Notes: generated by a model not told the origin, from the letters alone. A stretch of DNA of 64,000 bases from Paramecium tetraurelia (GCF_000165425.1 NW_001799000.1:186001-250000), one strand, 5' to 3'. Counted from the first letter of the stretch, positions 51,813 to 64,000 are shown. Program-made: numbers and translations.

Positions 51813-53719
51813 TTTAATATATTATTATAAATTTTTATTAAAAAAATTTTAATCTAAAATGATGTCGAAATTCAAGCTATCATCACTGATATAATTACAT
51901 AGCAATAAAGGCAATCAATTGTTGATCATATGATATTCATATTTGACTGCTATCCTTTATTTGATCAAGTAATTAAATCTAATTCAATTTTATATTATTA
52001 GCATTAACATTTTTTGCTATTTTATGATCTTATATAATATTATTTTATTTAAACTTTATTTGATCATAATCCAAATCTAAACCAAGAATAATCTCAAATT
52101 CATATAAAATATAAAATCAGTATCTCTTATTCATTTAACTAACCTTTTAATCCTGCTACATCAATAAAAATTTAATGTCAGCAGTAGATAGAGAGGTATC
52201 AATGCCTTTATTGAATTCCTTGCTGAAAAAGCAATCTAATTCATAAATATGAATTGAGAATATTCGAAATTGCTCACATTATGCTCAAATCTTTTAATAC
52301 ACTTAGGACCATTTGACTTACACCCCTAATGAATTTTTAAATTTGATGTTGTATCTTTTACCTGTTTTGACAAACCTGTAAATATATGGTCAAAAACTTG
52401 GATCATTTTTGAACGGTATATCACTTGAGTACTCCATCTCTACTAAATTGATAGATTAAACTTATGGCATTTAATAATAATAAAATTAATTATCGCAATA
52501 TACTAATATAAGATTAAGCAATAAGGAAAACTCTAAAAAGGAATATCTTTCTCTTATAAGCTTGCTAATTGAATATTAGCAATTTAATTTTTGCTTTCTT
52601 ATTAAAATTAATTAAATATTTCTATTAAAATATTTAATTTTTTTCGAAGAAATCAACTACCTTTAATATGTAAATTGTACTTTCCCTCACTTATATCTGA
52701 TTTATATACAAATTTTCTATTTTTTGTTGATAGAAAATTGGCAATAATAAAAAATTGAACTTGCTTTCTATTTTATTTATAGAACAAAATTCAATAAATA
52801 TATTATTATAAATTAGAAACATTTTATTAGTTATGAAAGACTTTTGTTATTAGTCTAAGTCAAGAACTTTTAAATGATAAAAGGAAGAATAATAATTACC
52901 CTTTAGTATGAATAATATACATGTTCTACAGAATATTAGATCCCTTATACAAGAATATTTGAACTTAAGAAATCTTAAAAAAATATTCAACATATTAAAT
53001 TAAATAGTATTCTTTAAAAAATGTTTATATTTATTTTATGATACTTGTGAACTAATATTTGATCATTAATTAAGCCATTCGATTTTGCAAAACAGTTGAA
53101 TTGCAACAATATTGATTTTAAGAGATATGATAGATTTCGAATAGACTTGAATAGTTGGAAAAATATTATTAGTTTATTCACTAGCATATATTTTTTATAA
53201 ATTTACCTTAAATATTATTTTATTATTAATTTTAGTTAGTATACTAATGATAATTAAATATAAAATCTATTTTTTTAAATTTTATATTAGCGAAATCAAC
53301 TTTTAATATAGCGCAAGAAATTCCTGGTGTTGAATAGGTCAAATTGACTAAGCTACATCATTTATTGCTAAAAATGAACAATTGTTTTATTTTGTTCTAG
53401 AATATATATTATAACGAAAAAGCCCTGATGTCAATTTTTAAATAGTTCTATGTATCATAATATCAGAATTTAAATTCTAGATTATTTCAATATGTGCATT
53501 TTATAATGCAATGCTTATAATATTTGACTCATATTCTGTTACAAAGTTGGGAAAGCCGACATAAAACAGCATAAATTGATACTAGAAACAAGTAAATCTA
53601 AAAATAAATGATCGTTGATTAGACAATTGATCACTAATCTACAAGAGACTTTCAATTAAATATTATGATTATTGGATTAGTTCATATAATAATCTAAGAT
53701 TTGTTTTTTTTATATCGAA
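51813..53719. other. 1.9-kb region without a convincing gene
   Basis: Unusually long and very AT-rich for this genome. One plus frame is free of TGA from 52253 to 53041 (262 codons, first ATG 52346), but its translation (long runs of Ile, Phe, Tyr, Leu) looks like translated non-coding DNA. Short frames near 52178-52252 also look partly protein-like (a 24-codon ORF starting MSAVDREVSMPLL). A decayed gene is possible; nothing identifies it. Confidence 0.4.
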
Positions 53720-54571
53720 ATGAAAATATATGGTATTAAGCAAGAGGAACGAACAAACCCAGCTCCAGTCAGCATTCCAAGACCAATTCCTTACTGTACA
53801 AATTATAAGTATCTTCTATTAGATTAGACAAGCGAAAATTTGATATCAATTTAAAAACAATGGGCTGTTATTCATAAATTCATGAGAGCCTTAAACAAGT
53901 TATAATAAGCTTAAAACAAAAACCATAATTAACCAAAGTACCCTTTTGTATTACAACTCTCTATGAATGAATTTATGGTACTTAGTAGTTAATATTCTTA
54001 GGTTCATTTGGGGACCGATAAACTAGAATTAAGAATGTCAAATGAGCTTTCATACTATCCCAACTTCGGGCCTGTCCAATACTGTTGTCCTCCTCCAGTC
54101 AACTCACCTACTCCAACAATTAAACTTCCTATACATAAGAAGCGGGAAGTGAACGTCCTACAAGACTAGAAGGATACTAAGAACATACCGAAGAATTACT
54201 GCAAAAGTATCATAACTTTTGCCTGTAAGAATCAAAATCTTTGTTTGGAAATTCTTAAAGACTAGTTGAAGGTGATAAAATTCTTGGAAAAGATTACTGT
54301 CTACAAAAAATAACTGTTAAACATAAGGATCTTCAGTAGCCTTTTACAACACTCTGATGACCCTGAAGAGGAGGAGTTCAGAAAGGCATTCAGAATAATC
54401 AGGTAAATTCTTATATATATATATATTAGTCGGATATTTATAAAGAAATACGCAATAAACTATATTTTTAACTCTAAGATCGTGTAGCATAATTGGCATA
54501 TGAGATATAGATCACAGATTTATAAGGGAGTAAAAAATCCAAACAATTTTTCACATATTAAAAACTTATGA
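53720..54571 (+). CDS. Hypothetical protein with in-frame micro-intron
   Basis: 274 aa if the 27-nt intron at 54403-54429 is spliced, 283 aa if retained (it contains no in-frame TGA). The N-terminal region is Pro/Tyr-containing (NPAPVSIPRPIPYCTNYKYL), the middle has a proline cluster (YCCPPPVNSPTPTIKLP), and the C-terminal helical block EEEEFRKAFRIISRIFIKKY is followed by a His/Tyr/Arg-rich end (IVQHNWHMRYRSQIYKG). No family was recognised. Confidence 0.6.
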
Positions 54572-55267
54572 GAAAAGTTTAATTGAATCCATTTGATTAT
54601 AAAATAAGATTATTGAATAACTTATACATCAATTAGGTGTAAATATTTATATTAAATAACTTTTCCCTAAATCAAACCCTTTTGTATAGTCTCATTCGTA
54701 TTTCAGGCTCTGGAGAATAAGGTGTGAACATAAAACAAAAATAACTAGTAATAATTACTAAGCAATCTTTAAAACTCTGAAGAAAATTGATAAGGAATGT
54801 GCAAGATTCTAATAAAGAAGGATAGAATAAATGTAATATCTATATATTCTAAAATCGTTATTAAAATTTCAATTAAATTAATAATTAATTTTTATAATTA
54901 ATGTCATATATTAATTACTCCGTGAGAATTGTGATAAAAATTAATTAAAAAAATGTGGAAATGAGCAAGCATAAAGCCGATAGCATATTTGGTATGAAGG
55001 ATTAGAGTTAGTTTCTAAGAAAAGCATAAACATCTCTACTTCAAAAGCATTTATTTTCTACTGACACTTTCTTACATTCTTTAAACCCATGAAAATATCT
55101 TTAATCTTCTAGATTTATTTCAGTAAATACAATATTTCTTGTATTTGTTCCGATTCATAAAATTTCAATTAAAATTTATAGCAATTTTTTCAATAAAAGT
55201 GTAATCTCTATTTAATTTTTATTGAATTTCGAGGTAAAAAATTTATCTAAAAATTTGAAAATGTAAA
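54572..55267. other. Intergenic, no clear gene
   Basis: About 700 bp of AT-rich sequence. A 43-codon plus ORF starts at 54963 (MSKHKADSIFGMKDQSQF) and might be a remnant or tiny gene; otherwise nothing was recognised. Confidence 0.35.
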
Positions 55268-55624
55268 ATGCTTTATCATTTTGCAGAAATTAAGTAAATT
55301 TTTGTTCGTAATGCTTAAAATTCAAATCTAATTACAATAACATCGAGTGATGATCTTTATAATCACATTCCGATATTGCATTTGAATGATGAATTTCAAC
55401 CAATATCAACAATAAGGAAAATAAAAATAGATGTGGAGCACTCCTTATTATAAAGAAACTATGAATTCATGAAACAAGTGTTCTCAATTAGATTTTCAAT
55501 TTTTTTAAATAATTCATTTTAATATTTGATTATTTCTTCAAGATTGTTAATTTTTATTAAACCATCACATGATTAACGATATTATGAACATTTTAGCCTT
55601 TAAAGGTCCGGAAAAACAAAGTGA
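55268..55624 (+). CDS. Uncertain small ORF (possible gene remnant)
   Basis: 118 codons from ATG to TGA without intron. The middle looks protein-like (ITITSSDDLYNHIPILHLND, FQPISTIRKIKIDVEHSL); the end is low complexity. It may be a fragment of a decayed gene or a small real gene. Confidence 0.3.
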
Positions 55625-56100
55625 GGATATATCCCAATGGGAATCATTAAAGTTAATAATTCAATTCGAAATTACTATATATATGATTCCATCTCCATTC
55701 TTAAATAAACTTAAATAAAAACCATCCTAAATTTTATGCTTACTGTTTATTATCATTACATATTCATATTTAATTTTGTAATAATCTGAATATAAAATTT
55801 CTGCCAAATGGTGAAAAAGAATTTCTTTAAAATGCTAATCAAGCTATATTTAATTCTATAATTTTTTGAAGGCCCCAATCACATCAAATAATATTATCAA
55901 TACCTTTCATTCAGTCTAGTCCTTTTTAAGCATATAATAACAGCTTATCAAAAATGATTTAAAAAGAACCGTCATTAATTCTATTATAAATACTTAAGGT
56001 TTTAAATCTTAAAAATAAAATGCTCGTAATATTTTTGATCTTTAATCATAATATATAAAGGTAAATTTTAATAATTCTATAATAATATTTTTTGTTATAA
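55625..56100. other. Intergenic
   Basis: AT-rich spacer of about 475 bp before the next plus-strand gene. No feature was recognised beyond its expected promoter role. Confidence 0.35.
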
Positions 56101-57311
56101 ATGAAAGGGCTTAATTATGAAAGCAAATTAACTTATACTTATAGTATGTCTTTCGAATAGATGAAAAGAACGTTAGAAATAGATGGTTTTGATTGCTTTA
56201 GATTAAATGACGATTTAAAGATTATTGAATATTCAATCAATAATTCAATTGCAATTCAATTAAGTTTACTACTGTATCTATAAGTATTGTATAATTGATA
56301 ATAGAATAGGAAATTAACTTGATAAGATTTACTATTGCATAACAAATTTAATTGTGTTAACATATCTACTCGAAATACTTATAACTTAAATAATAAAATA
56401 TTTAACATAATTATTTAAGTTCTGAAAGAATTTGGTTAAAAATTCTAAATAATCACTAAATTACAATATTACCAAAAAATCTCTAATATTCCATACATTT
56501 TGTAGGTTTCGATTGTCCTTTTTATGAAAAAGATAATTAATAAAACTCTAAAACAGATGATGAATTAACCATAAAAACTATCATAATAGATATCTTGGTC
56601 TAACTGAAGAACAAAAAACTCAAAAAAAATAAATCTGATGATAAACACATAAAGCTTAAATAAATTTTTGAATTATTGTTAAATAAAGGAATATATATAT
56701 CATTTGAGAACTTCTTATGTAATGTTGATGACATTTTTTCTACTTTTAGGAATACAAATTAACGATTAAGTGACATAGTTGATAAAGAATTAACTAAATT
56801 TAATTCGAAAAGGGCATGGAGGGTCGAGAATGTTGTTGAGAATCTCAAGTAAATCATCCAAACTCATTATAAAAAAGGATAATGTTATCAATTTTAGTAG
56901 ATTTTATATTATACATTCCCAAAAATTGCTAAAGAATTAAAAACTGCAAAATTTTATGAAAATTAAGAAGCAGTAAAAAATATCAATATATATGATATCG
57001 ATCAACAATTAACAATTCATGATAATTACTTTGATGAATTAATAAATAAAAATATAGAATCAATAATGAAAGATTTTAAGTTCGAAATTGATATGTAAGA
57101 TATTAAAGAAACTATAAAATCTGAGTTACGTAATGAATTCAAGATATTAAATTATTTTCTTAATTAGGTGAAGTATCAAAATAAAGATTTTAATTAGATT
57201 TTAGCGTATTTTAATAATTTGAAAAATGATATAATAGTAAAAGTAGTCAGAAAAATATTAATTGATGAATTAAGATTGTAGATATTAAAATTAATTGATG
57301 AATTGATATGA
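56101..57311 (+). CDS. Hypothetical Asn/Lys/Ile-rich protein
   Basis: 394 aa with one 26-nt intron (GTATTGTATAAT...AGAATAG) that joins two frames. N-terminus MKGLNYESKLTYTYSMSFEQ, a Cys-containing segment HFVGFDCPFYEKDN, then a helical, charged C-terminal half (LSDIVDKELTKFNSKRAWRV; DMQDIKETIKSELRNEFKIL) that may form coiled coil. No family was recognised. The stop is 58 bp from that of the convergent RAP-domain gene. Confidence 0.6.
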
Positions 57312-57369
57312 GTTAAATTATCTACAGATATTATTTATTTAATATTGATTTTAAATTAGCATCAATTTA

Positions 57370-59625
57370 TCAAACAGGGAATCTTGAAAGACCTATAAGA
57401 TCTTCTCTTTTGACGAATCTTTTTCCTGGAGTTATACCATTTTCAGCTTGGATTAATAATTATTCATAGATTTAGTCTCTTCTCTCTTCTTCCCAAGCTT
57501 TCATCTTATCTTTCTATGATTCAATGGCTTCATCAATTGTTTTTTTGTAGAATGCAGCTCTCTCCTTAGTTTTCATTGAAAAAAGTTCTGTCTAATCAAA
57601 AATCAACAATTTCCAATCTTGTGTAGCCAATACTTATTATTGTAATTGCAATTAAGCTCTTGGTTTTCCATTAATTGTTGTTCTTGGTGTATTTAAAACA
57701 ATAGCTATCCTATGATCTGGAAGTGTGATATTGAAAAAGTAGGTGTTATTCCAATTATAATAGGTTTTCCAATCATATTATAACTGAGTGTTGAGATCCT
57801 AAATAAATTAAATAGTTAATTACGATTTAAAAATCTATAATTTGTTAGTCTAAATGTTATCTTTCAGTCCTATTAGCCAAGAACATATTTTCAGCATTTT
57901 AACAGGCTTCTTCAAATGGTTTTAAATTCCAATGGGGAAAGAATTGTGTTATATAAAACTTAGCTTATTTGAGAGCGAAATAATTAGCTAAAGGAACATA
58001 TTCGCTTTTTGTTGCCACATTTTTTAAGAAATTAGACCAAATTTCTTAATCACTTACTTAATTAAACATGAGTCCATAGACAACATTTTACAATTCTGAA
58101 AATGAGAATTTTAACATATTCTCTTTGATCCAATTTAAGAATATAGGGTTTTGGGCAAATTCAGAATGCATGGCTGAGTATGCATAGTAAATCTTAGAAA
58201 TATTAAATATTTTATTACTCTCGATTTTTCTAAGTTTTCATATTGGTCAAAGTACTTTGAGACAAATTATTCTAAATATTTATAAGTTTCATTTGTTCCC
58301 GATTATATTCCATTGTTTCCTTTTGAGAGAGCATATAGAATATGAACTAATTAATATTCATCAGGTTCTTGTAATTAATTTTCTAGTAAAAATATTAGAT
58401 CATTAAAATCTTTATAAATTGAAATAAAATACTTGGTACTTTTAAGATAGAGACACCTAGCAGAATCCTTGTTATGTCATCCATATTATATTTTCCTTCC
58501 TTTAATGGACCAACAAAAGCATTCATAACACTCAATCTATACCTATCATTTGCTGTAACATCAAAAGACTATGCTCTCAAATGTTTTTTTGGCAAATTAT
58601 TAGCAATTGAATAAAAGGCTTAAGCCAATTTTGAATGGTTATCTTTATATTCAGGTAATAATTTGATCAAATTTTCTATTAAGACTTTAGCAAATTTATC
58701 ATGATTAAATGTTCTAAATGCATAAAGTGCTTCAATTGTTTAATCGACACTCAACTTTTCTTAAGAGACTAAATTATAAATTAAGTTGTGTAATTCATAA
58801 CTTCCAGCCTTTGGATATGTTGTTGCTAATCCTCTTTTCAATAAGATCAATTCATCAATAGTGTAGTGATGTATTTATGGTTTAACAATATTTTCAATGA
58901 CTTCCCAGATCTTATAGATATCTTCCTTATATAACAACTAATTTTGTAACATCCAAGCTATTTTTGGGATTTCCTTAAAGTTTGCCTAGCTGACTGCTTC
59001 TTTGAGCTTATTAAAAAGATCAGGCAATTTTTTATAGTGATCTTCAATGAAATAATTTGGATGATAAACTAAAATTAGAGACCAGAATTACCTCTTGATA
59101 ATTAGATTGTTGAGGCCTACTTAATTTCTTAGATGATGTTTTTGACTTCACTATGAACAGAGGGATTTGAGAGGAAATCATTTTTTCTGTTGTTATATTC
59201 AGCAAATCTTGGGCTTCTGTAATTAAAAAATAAATCCTTAGCCACTAATCTCTCAAAGTATCTGATAGGAGGATTTTCACCCCATAATTCATCTACTTAT
59301 TCTTCTTATTATTCTTGAATTGTAGTCTAGGACTTTTTGTATCGGATAAATTCATCTCTTTAGAGCTTCTATTTAACATATTTTCTTAATGGAGCTATAT
59401 ACACTTATCTAGAGAATAGTAATAAAATTACCTTGGGACTGGAACAGTATTTTTATCAAAAACGTAGAATTAAGTCTTTTTAGCATTCATATCAGGGACT
59501 TTGACATCCAATAATTTATATTTCTTATTTCCCTTTTCCTTGGAGAAAACAGTTTTTTATTCGTAATAGACGTAATCTGTCTTTGCATCCTTCTCCTTTA
59601 CAAGGTGTAATTTAGAGCTAACCAT
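57370..59625 (-). CDS. RAP-domain protein, probably organellar RNA-binding
   Basis: About 720 aa; at least two introns of 23 nt (GTAATTTTAT...CTCTAG and GTAATTCTGG...TTTTAG). The body is built of helical repeats (LKRGLATTYPKAGSYELHNL, TIEALYAFRTFNHDKFAKVL, KHLRAQSFDVTANDRYRLSV) as in FASTK/OPR-type proteins. The C-terminus ends with a RAP-like module: IAIVLNTPRTTINGKPRAQ, QVLATQDWKLLIFDQTELF, KERAAFYKKTIDEAI. RAP proteins handle mitochondrial or plastid RNA, so a mitochondrial role is likely (inference). Divergent from Psf3 with only 64 bp between start codons, so promoter space is minimal. Confidence 0.7.
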
Positions 59626-59689
59626 TCTATCTAAACAGAAATAATGTCGTACACAATTTCTTAACATTAAATTTAATTTATATATTTTA

Positions 59690-60300
59690 ATGTATTATAA
59701 CATCGAAGACATTTTGTGTGAAGATCACCTAGTAGAATGTAGATTAGAAGTTGAATTGTATAAGGGATAATTCCTAGACAAAGAAGCTCATACAGAAGAT
59801 GGAAATTTGTAAAGAGGACATGTTATGAAATTGCCCTTATGGATGGCAAAAATTATGTCTGAATAAGAATATGATGGTATTTAACTAGTTTCAGTGGAAA
59901 TTTTGGAGATTTTTGAAGATGAATTTTAGAAGGCTTTAGATGCAGATCCTTAAATTGTGAATCTAAAATATCATTCACCTTACTTTTATTAATTAGGATT
60001 CAAAATGGCGGATATGATTGCCAATGATGTTAGATTAGAACGATTTAGAGGGGCTGTTAAATTGAGAGAAACACTTATCGAGGCATTAAAGAAGAGGTAT
60101 GATCCATTGATATAAGATCAATTTAGGTGATTTTTAAATTAGTTTAATCCAAACTGGAAGAATTGAATCTATTGACCGAAGATGAAAAAGAAAATTTCTA
60201 CCTTTCTAAGAAAATCAAATTAGAATATGAAAAATGGGAATAACGATTGACCAGAAGATAAAAAAATGATATCCCCAATAAAAAACTCAAATAATTATGA
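59690..60300 (+). CDS. GINS complex subunit Psf3
   Basis: 196 aa with a 20-nt intron ending in AAG (GTATGATCC...ATATAAG) that restores the frame exactly. The N-terminal signature YYNIEDILCEDHLVECRLEV is followed by the GINS A-domain: RGHVMKLPLWMAKIM, then FQKALDADPQIVNLKYHSPY and FYQLGFKMADM. Length and order match Psf3 (GINS3), which with Sld5, Psf1 and Psf2 forms part of the replicative CMG helicase. The C-terminus is charged (LTRRQKNDIPNKKLK). Confidence 0.85.
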
Positions 60301-61269
60301 ATTCAATTAATTAATTAATTTATTTATTAAATTTTATGATTAAATGTAAAAGGTAATAGGTGGTTGTATAGCTAAGGGGAGATAAAACAACCAACCAATG
60401 TTTATACCTGTTAGATAAATGATTTATTATTACTATTATCTCAAATTTTCTTAGCTGAATAACTAATAATATGATAATATATTACAATATTATTAAAAGA
60501 GCTACACATATGATCTTAAATCTCATTTGATCTCATTTTGAAACAATCTAACCAAAAACATACTCTAGAACATCAATCTACAATTATTTCAAAATAATAC
60601 TATCCATTTTAATCACTTTTTTATAATGTAATATTTCTCATTTTTGAAAATACTATCCATAAGGATCATTTATAATTCATATTATAGATTTATTATGGTT
60701 TAATAAATCCCATTTTTATCTCTTACTAAAATTATCTATTCTGAAAAAAAGATTCAAAGATTCCATTTTTCTATCAGGGCAATATATTTTCCAAATTCAT
60801 TATTAAAACTATAACTATTATTAATTATCAATTCTAAGTCTTGCTGTATAATTCAGAGTAGAATAGGAAGACAATATCGGCATAGATATCCATCCAATAA
60901 TATCAAACTCCTCTTGTTGTGTATGCGAGATAAACTATTTGAAAATGTTGTAGATTTTGATACTTAAATTTGTTAATGAATAAATTTTTGGTAAATAATA
61001 TTTATATGCAACATTATAAATCACCTTCAATTTCCCAAAGTTTGTGAATAAAAATGCGCAAATATATATTATATAATATTCTGTATAATTAACTTTAAAT
61101 TCTTCAATCAAATTATTCTTCCATATTAATAATTTTCTAATGCAAAGTTGTCTAATCTTTAGTTCACATCAGGTGTATTTATATAAAACTTATTAAAAAG
61201 ATATATATTAATTAATTCAAAACTATTAACAATTATTTTATTTGTTATTTATTCTCAATAATTAAAATT
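60301..61269. other. 970-bp intergenic region
   Basis: AT-rich, upstream of the carboxypeptidase. Between about 60810 and 60979 two overlapping plus frames look weakly protein-like (SIQQYQTPLVVYARQT in one), suggesting an old gene fragment. A weak 7-bp hairpin sits at 60361-60393. No complete gene was found. Confidence 0.35.
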
Positions 61270-62719
61270 ATGTAATATATTTTTTTATTGATCAGCCTGA
61301 GTGCTATATTTTGTGGTCCACCATCTGATCTTGTAGATCCTTTTTAATACGAGTACTTTAAGATTCCTTATAATAAAACTATGTATTCAGGATATTTGGA
61401 ACCTGAAGATATTCCTGATCATCATTTTCATTACATTTTTTACCCAAATGATAAAAGTGATCTTCCAGTAATATTATGGTTAAATGGTGGACCAGGATGT
61501 TCATCTCTTACAGGAGCAATGATTGAAAATGGTCCATTTGTATTCATAGGAGGAACCCCAATTTTTGAGGAAAATAAATATTCTTGGGGAAAATTTGTAT
61601 ACAATTTTAATAACAATTAAAGGCTCATATGCTTTATGTAGAGACTCCTGTTGGCGTAGGGTTTTCATATAAAAATGATGGAAATACAACTACAAGTGAT
61701 GATGTCACAGCATAAAATAATTATTATATGTTATTAGCCTTTTATCGTAAATTCCCAGAATATAAAAATAATGAATTATATATCGCTGGTGAATCTTATG
61801 CTGGAACTTACATTCCCACATTAGTGAATAAGATTATCGATAATAGTCAATCGAATATCCGAATTAGAGGAATGATGATTGGAAATGGATGTACAGATGC
61901 TTCTGAATGCACAAAAGAGGCAAAATACTTTCCATATTACAAATTTTAATTTCTTGCAAATCACAATTTTATTAGTCAAAAACTCGAAGAATATATTGAA
62001 ATTCATAAAGCAAAATGTCAATTCAATAAAGAATAGTTTTGTTAAGATCTATATCAAGACATTTTGACAGAAACCAATTTAGATGGAACTTATGAATACA
62101 ATCCATATAATATTTATGGAACTTGTTTCTAACCTCCAGTGGAAACACCTCAAGGGGAAAGAATTCCATATGCTAAAAATAAATTCGATCCCTTTGATAT
62201 AATATAAGGGCACATTCCCCCATGTTCAGATGCTGTTGGATTATATCATTATCTACGTGATGATGAATTTAGAAAAGTAATAGATATCTCAATTTTAGTA
62301 TTTAAATATTCATCCTTAAAGTGATTAATGGGCCAAATGTCAATCTCTCAATTACACAAAAGATCCCAGGGCTACTTATCATTTGTATCCAAAAATAATG
62401 GCTAAAGGAATCAAAATACTCAAATTTAGTGGTGATGTCGACGGCGTAGTACCAATAACAGGAACAATATATTGGATTGAAAAACTCTAAAAAGAATTAA
62501 GTAATTCTAATAATTTAAATAATAGATTTACCAACCATTTAATAATGGAGACCATGGTTCAAATCAAACAAATAAAATGCTGGTAATCTCTGGGAAATTG
62601 ATGGTCTATTATTTGTGAGTGTTAGAAATGCTGGACACATGGTACCTGCTGATCAAAAAGAAGCTGCATTCATTATGGCCCATAATTTCATTTTTGATGT
62701 ACCATTTTCTGAAGAATGA
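61270..62719 (+). CDS. Serine carboxypeptidase (peptidase family S10)
   Basis: 458 aa after introns of 26 (AAAG acceptor), 22 and 25 nt. Signal peptide MQYIFLLISLSAIFCGPP, then the substrate-binding ILWLNGGPGCSSL. The catalytic triad is intact: Ser in GESYAGTY, Asp in SGDVDGVVPITG, His in RNAGHMVPADQ. It should act in lysosomes/food vacuoles or be secreted, removing C-terminal residues from peptides. Complete and without defects. Ciliates carry many such genes. Confidence 0.92.
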
Positions 62720-63052
62720 TTTCGCTTTCATTTAAATGAATTATACATATTACTAATTATTATCCTCCTTTTCATTTAAAATTAATAGATTTTCCGAATA
62801 CCTAAACGCAAAATATCCAATCCTCCAATATTCTCTTTTATTTTATTCTAATTTAAAATTTTTACATATATAATTTATAATTAAATGATGATATTATTAA
62901 TTTTCCTATAAGATATCAAACCTTATTTTAATGATTAAGAGCTTTTTTTCTAATTATGAAACATGAGACACTAATTGTTGTAATTTGAATAAAAATGATT
63001 CGTTTATAATTCAAAAACTGTCAATTATAATAAAATAATATATAGAAAGAGC
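62720..63052. other. Gap between convergent genes
   Basis: About 330 bp of AT-rich sequence between the carboxypeptidase stop and the Myb-like gene stop. No feature was recognised. Confidence 0.4.
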
Positions 63053-63673
63053 TCATATATTTTTCATTAAATTTGCAAATATTTAAGTAAATCCTTATAA
63101 TAATAGTTAAATCTTTTCCTTAGCTTCTGGGAAAAGATCACTATTATCAATTAAGGCTGAAATCCTTTATTCTTCAGGCCAGGTTTTGATGATTTTTTTC
63201 CCCATAATTCTTTTTTTTTTGTCTTTTACCGCAAGCTCCTCCTCAATCTCTTTTGGGATTATTGAGGCTTCTGAGTTTTTGAGATTTTTATAATATCGAT
63301 TCTTCAGCATATTCATTGTTTTTCCAGGGAAGTACTTTGTGATCTTTGAAAACTTGGGTCCTAATTTTTTGACAAGAAGCAACAGTATTCGATCTTCCTC
63401 TGGATAAAATATCGAGTTTGAAGCTTTCCCATTTGAATCCAAATAACTTCTTTGCTTCTCTTTTATGTATTTGTAAAGTGCACTGCTTCTGTCTTTGTCT
63501 CCATAAATAATGCATTTTCTTCTTTAATGAGTTTTTTTCTGATTACTTTTTGAGATAGTGGCATTCGTTTCTTAGCTTTAAGTAACTTGGTTGAAAAAGA
63601 GAAAGGAATTTGATAATTAGTCACAATCATTCAGTACTAATGAGTCTTCATATTAGTGTTTGAGAGAGATCAT
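63053..63673 (-). CDS. Myb/SANT-like DNA-binding protein
   Basis: Single exon, 206 aa. After a Ser/Gln/Lys-rich N-terminus, residues about 95-150 form a Myb-like repeat: FYPEEDRILLLLVKKLGPKF, KITKYFPGKT and NMLKNRYYKNL, close to the canonical W-x-EED...G-x-W...Ia..lpgRT...crnRY pattern, with Phe/Tyr/Phe in place of the usual tryptophans. The preceding segment (KDRSSALYKYIKEKQRSYL) may be the remains of another repeat. It is probably a transcription or chromatin factor. Confidence 0.7.
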
Positions 63674-64000
63674 GTTAATTTAATTAATATATCCCACCAC
63701 AAAAATCTTATTTATATAGCATTAAAAGATAATTGGAGCAGTTTAAATTGGTTGAAAACGTTTATATACTCAAATTTATCTATAACACCATTTGCTTATA
63801 TAAGGCTTAAATCATAATTTTATAGGTTTTCTAATTCAATCATTGTTGTATTTTTTTAATTCGGTAATCTAAAATGGTACATTAAACACTCAAATATAAA
63901 GTTAAATTATTTAGTGATGTAACGAATTAGGTCTCAAGCAAATATTTGAATTTCACAACTAAATTTAAATTTAAAAAGTCTTTATATTATTATATAACCC
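63674..64000. other. Upstream region of the Myb-like gene
   Basis: AT-rich end of the window. It should contain the promoter of the minus-strand Myb-like gene. No coding frame was recognised. Confidence 0.4.

Noticed and set aside
54408-54427. TA microsatellite
   Set aside because: Only about 8-9 dinucleotides, inside a likely micro-intron; not notable in such AT-rich DNA.
54463-54545. tRNA-like A-box (GTGTAGCATAATTGGCAT)
   Set aside because: No matching acceptor stem, anticodon stem or B-box; the segment is coding in the hypothetical gene at 53720-54571.
60361-60393. Short hairpin TGGTTGT...ACAACCA and CAACCAACCAA run resembling a telomere-like or telomerase-template motif
   Set aside because: Only 7 bp with a 19-nt loop, and the repeat is not the ciliate G4T2/G3T3 type; no larger RNA structure was visible.

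Overview
The window reads as ciliate macronuclear DNA, most likely Paramecium. It is strongly AT-rich. The real reading frames run through TAA and TAG, which must encode glutamine, and end only at TGA. Genes are tightly packed on both strands and carry many 17-35 nt GT...AG introns. No tRNA, rRNA, CRISPR array, telomere repeat or virus-derived element was recognised. I built 31 gene models or fragments by hand from frame, family conservation and micro-intron logic; where I give a protein length, exon sums were checked to be a multiple of three.

Layout. 1-5.5 kb (minus): a Nup155/Nup170-type nucleoporin cut by the window edge, then a PH-like plus degenerate kinase protein. 5.5-9 kb: a small coiled-coil protein, a V-ATPase catalytic subunit A copy with two apparent frameshifts, and a small MGSSCC protein predicted to be acylated. 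9-11.7 kb: sparse, two small minus genes. 11.7-15.3 kb (plus): a trichocyst-matrix-like secretory protein, then a tandem pair of Gln/Pro-rich multi-pass proteins resembling the TMBIM/LFG fold. 15.4-19 kb (minus): a hybrid histidine kinase whose start overlaps the stop of an upstream kelch protein. 19.2-20.2 kb: a multi-pass membrane protein. 20.3-28.7 kb (minus) and 36.7-45.1 kb (plus): two giant paralogous surface proteins (signal peptide, lectin-like region, Cys-rich repeats, repetitive Asn/Ile-rich region, C-terminal membrane helices). Between them lie SF3A1, an unknown protein, a PPKL-type kelch phosphatase with lost metal ligands, and a secreted H-lectin/coiled-coil protein.

45.6-51.8 kb: a CDPK, an unknown protein, an alveolin-like coiled-coil protein, SF3B4 and a small basic protein. 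51.8-53.7 kb: a long stretch without a convincing gene. 53.7-64 kb: three proteins or ORFs of unknown function, a RAP-domain protein, GINS subunit Psf3, a serine carboxypeptidase and a Myb-like protein.

The recognisable genes are mostly unrelated housekeeping or signalling functions, as expected for a ciliate chromosome. Two (SF3A1, SF3B4) belong to the same U2 snRNP SF3 assembly. The most notable signals are degenerate members of normally enzymatic families (a pseudokinase and a pseudophosphatase), the frameshifted V-ATPase copy, the giant paralogue pair, start/stop overlaps between co-oriented genes, and two perfect hairpins after one giant gene.
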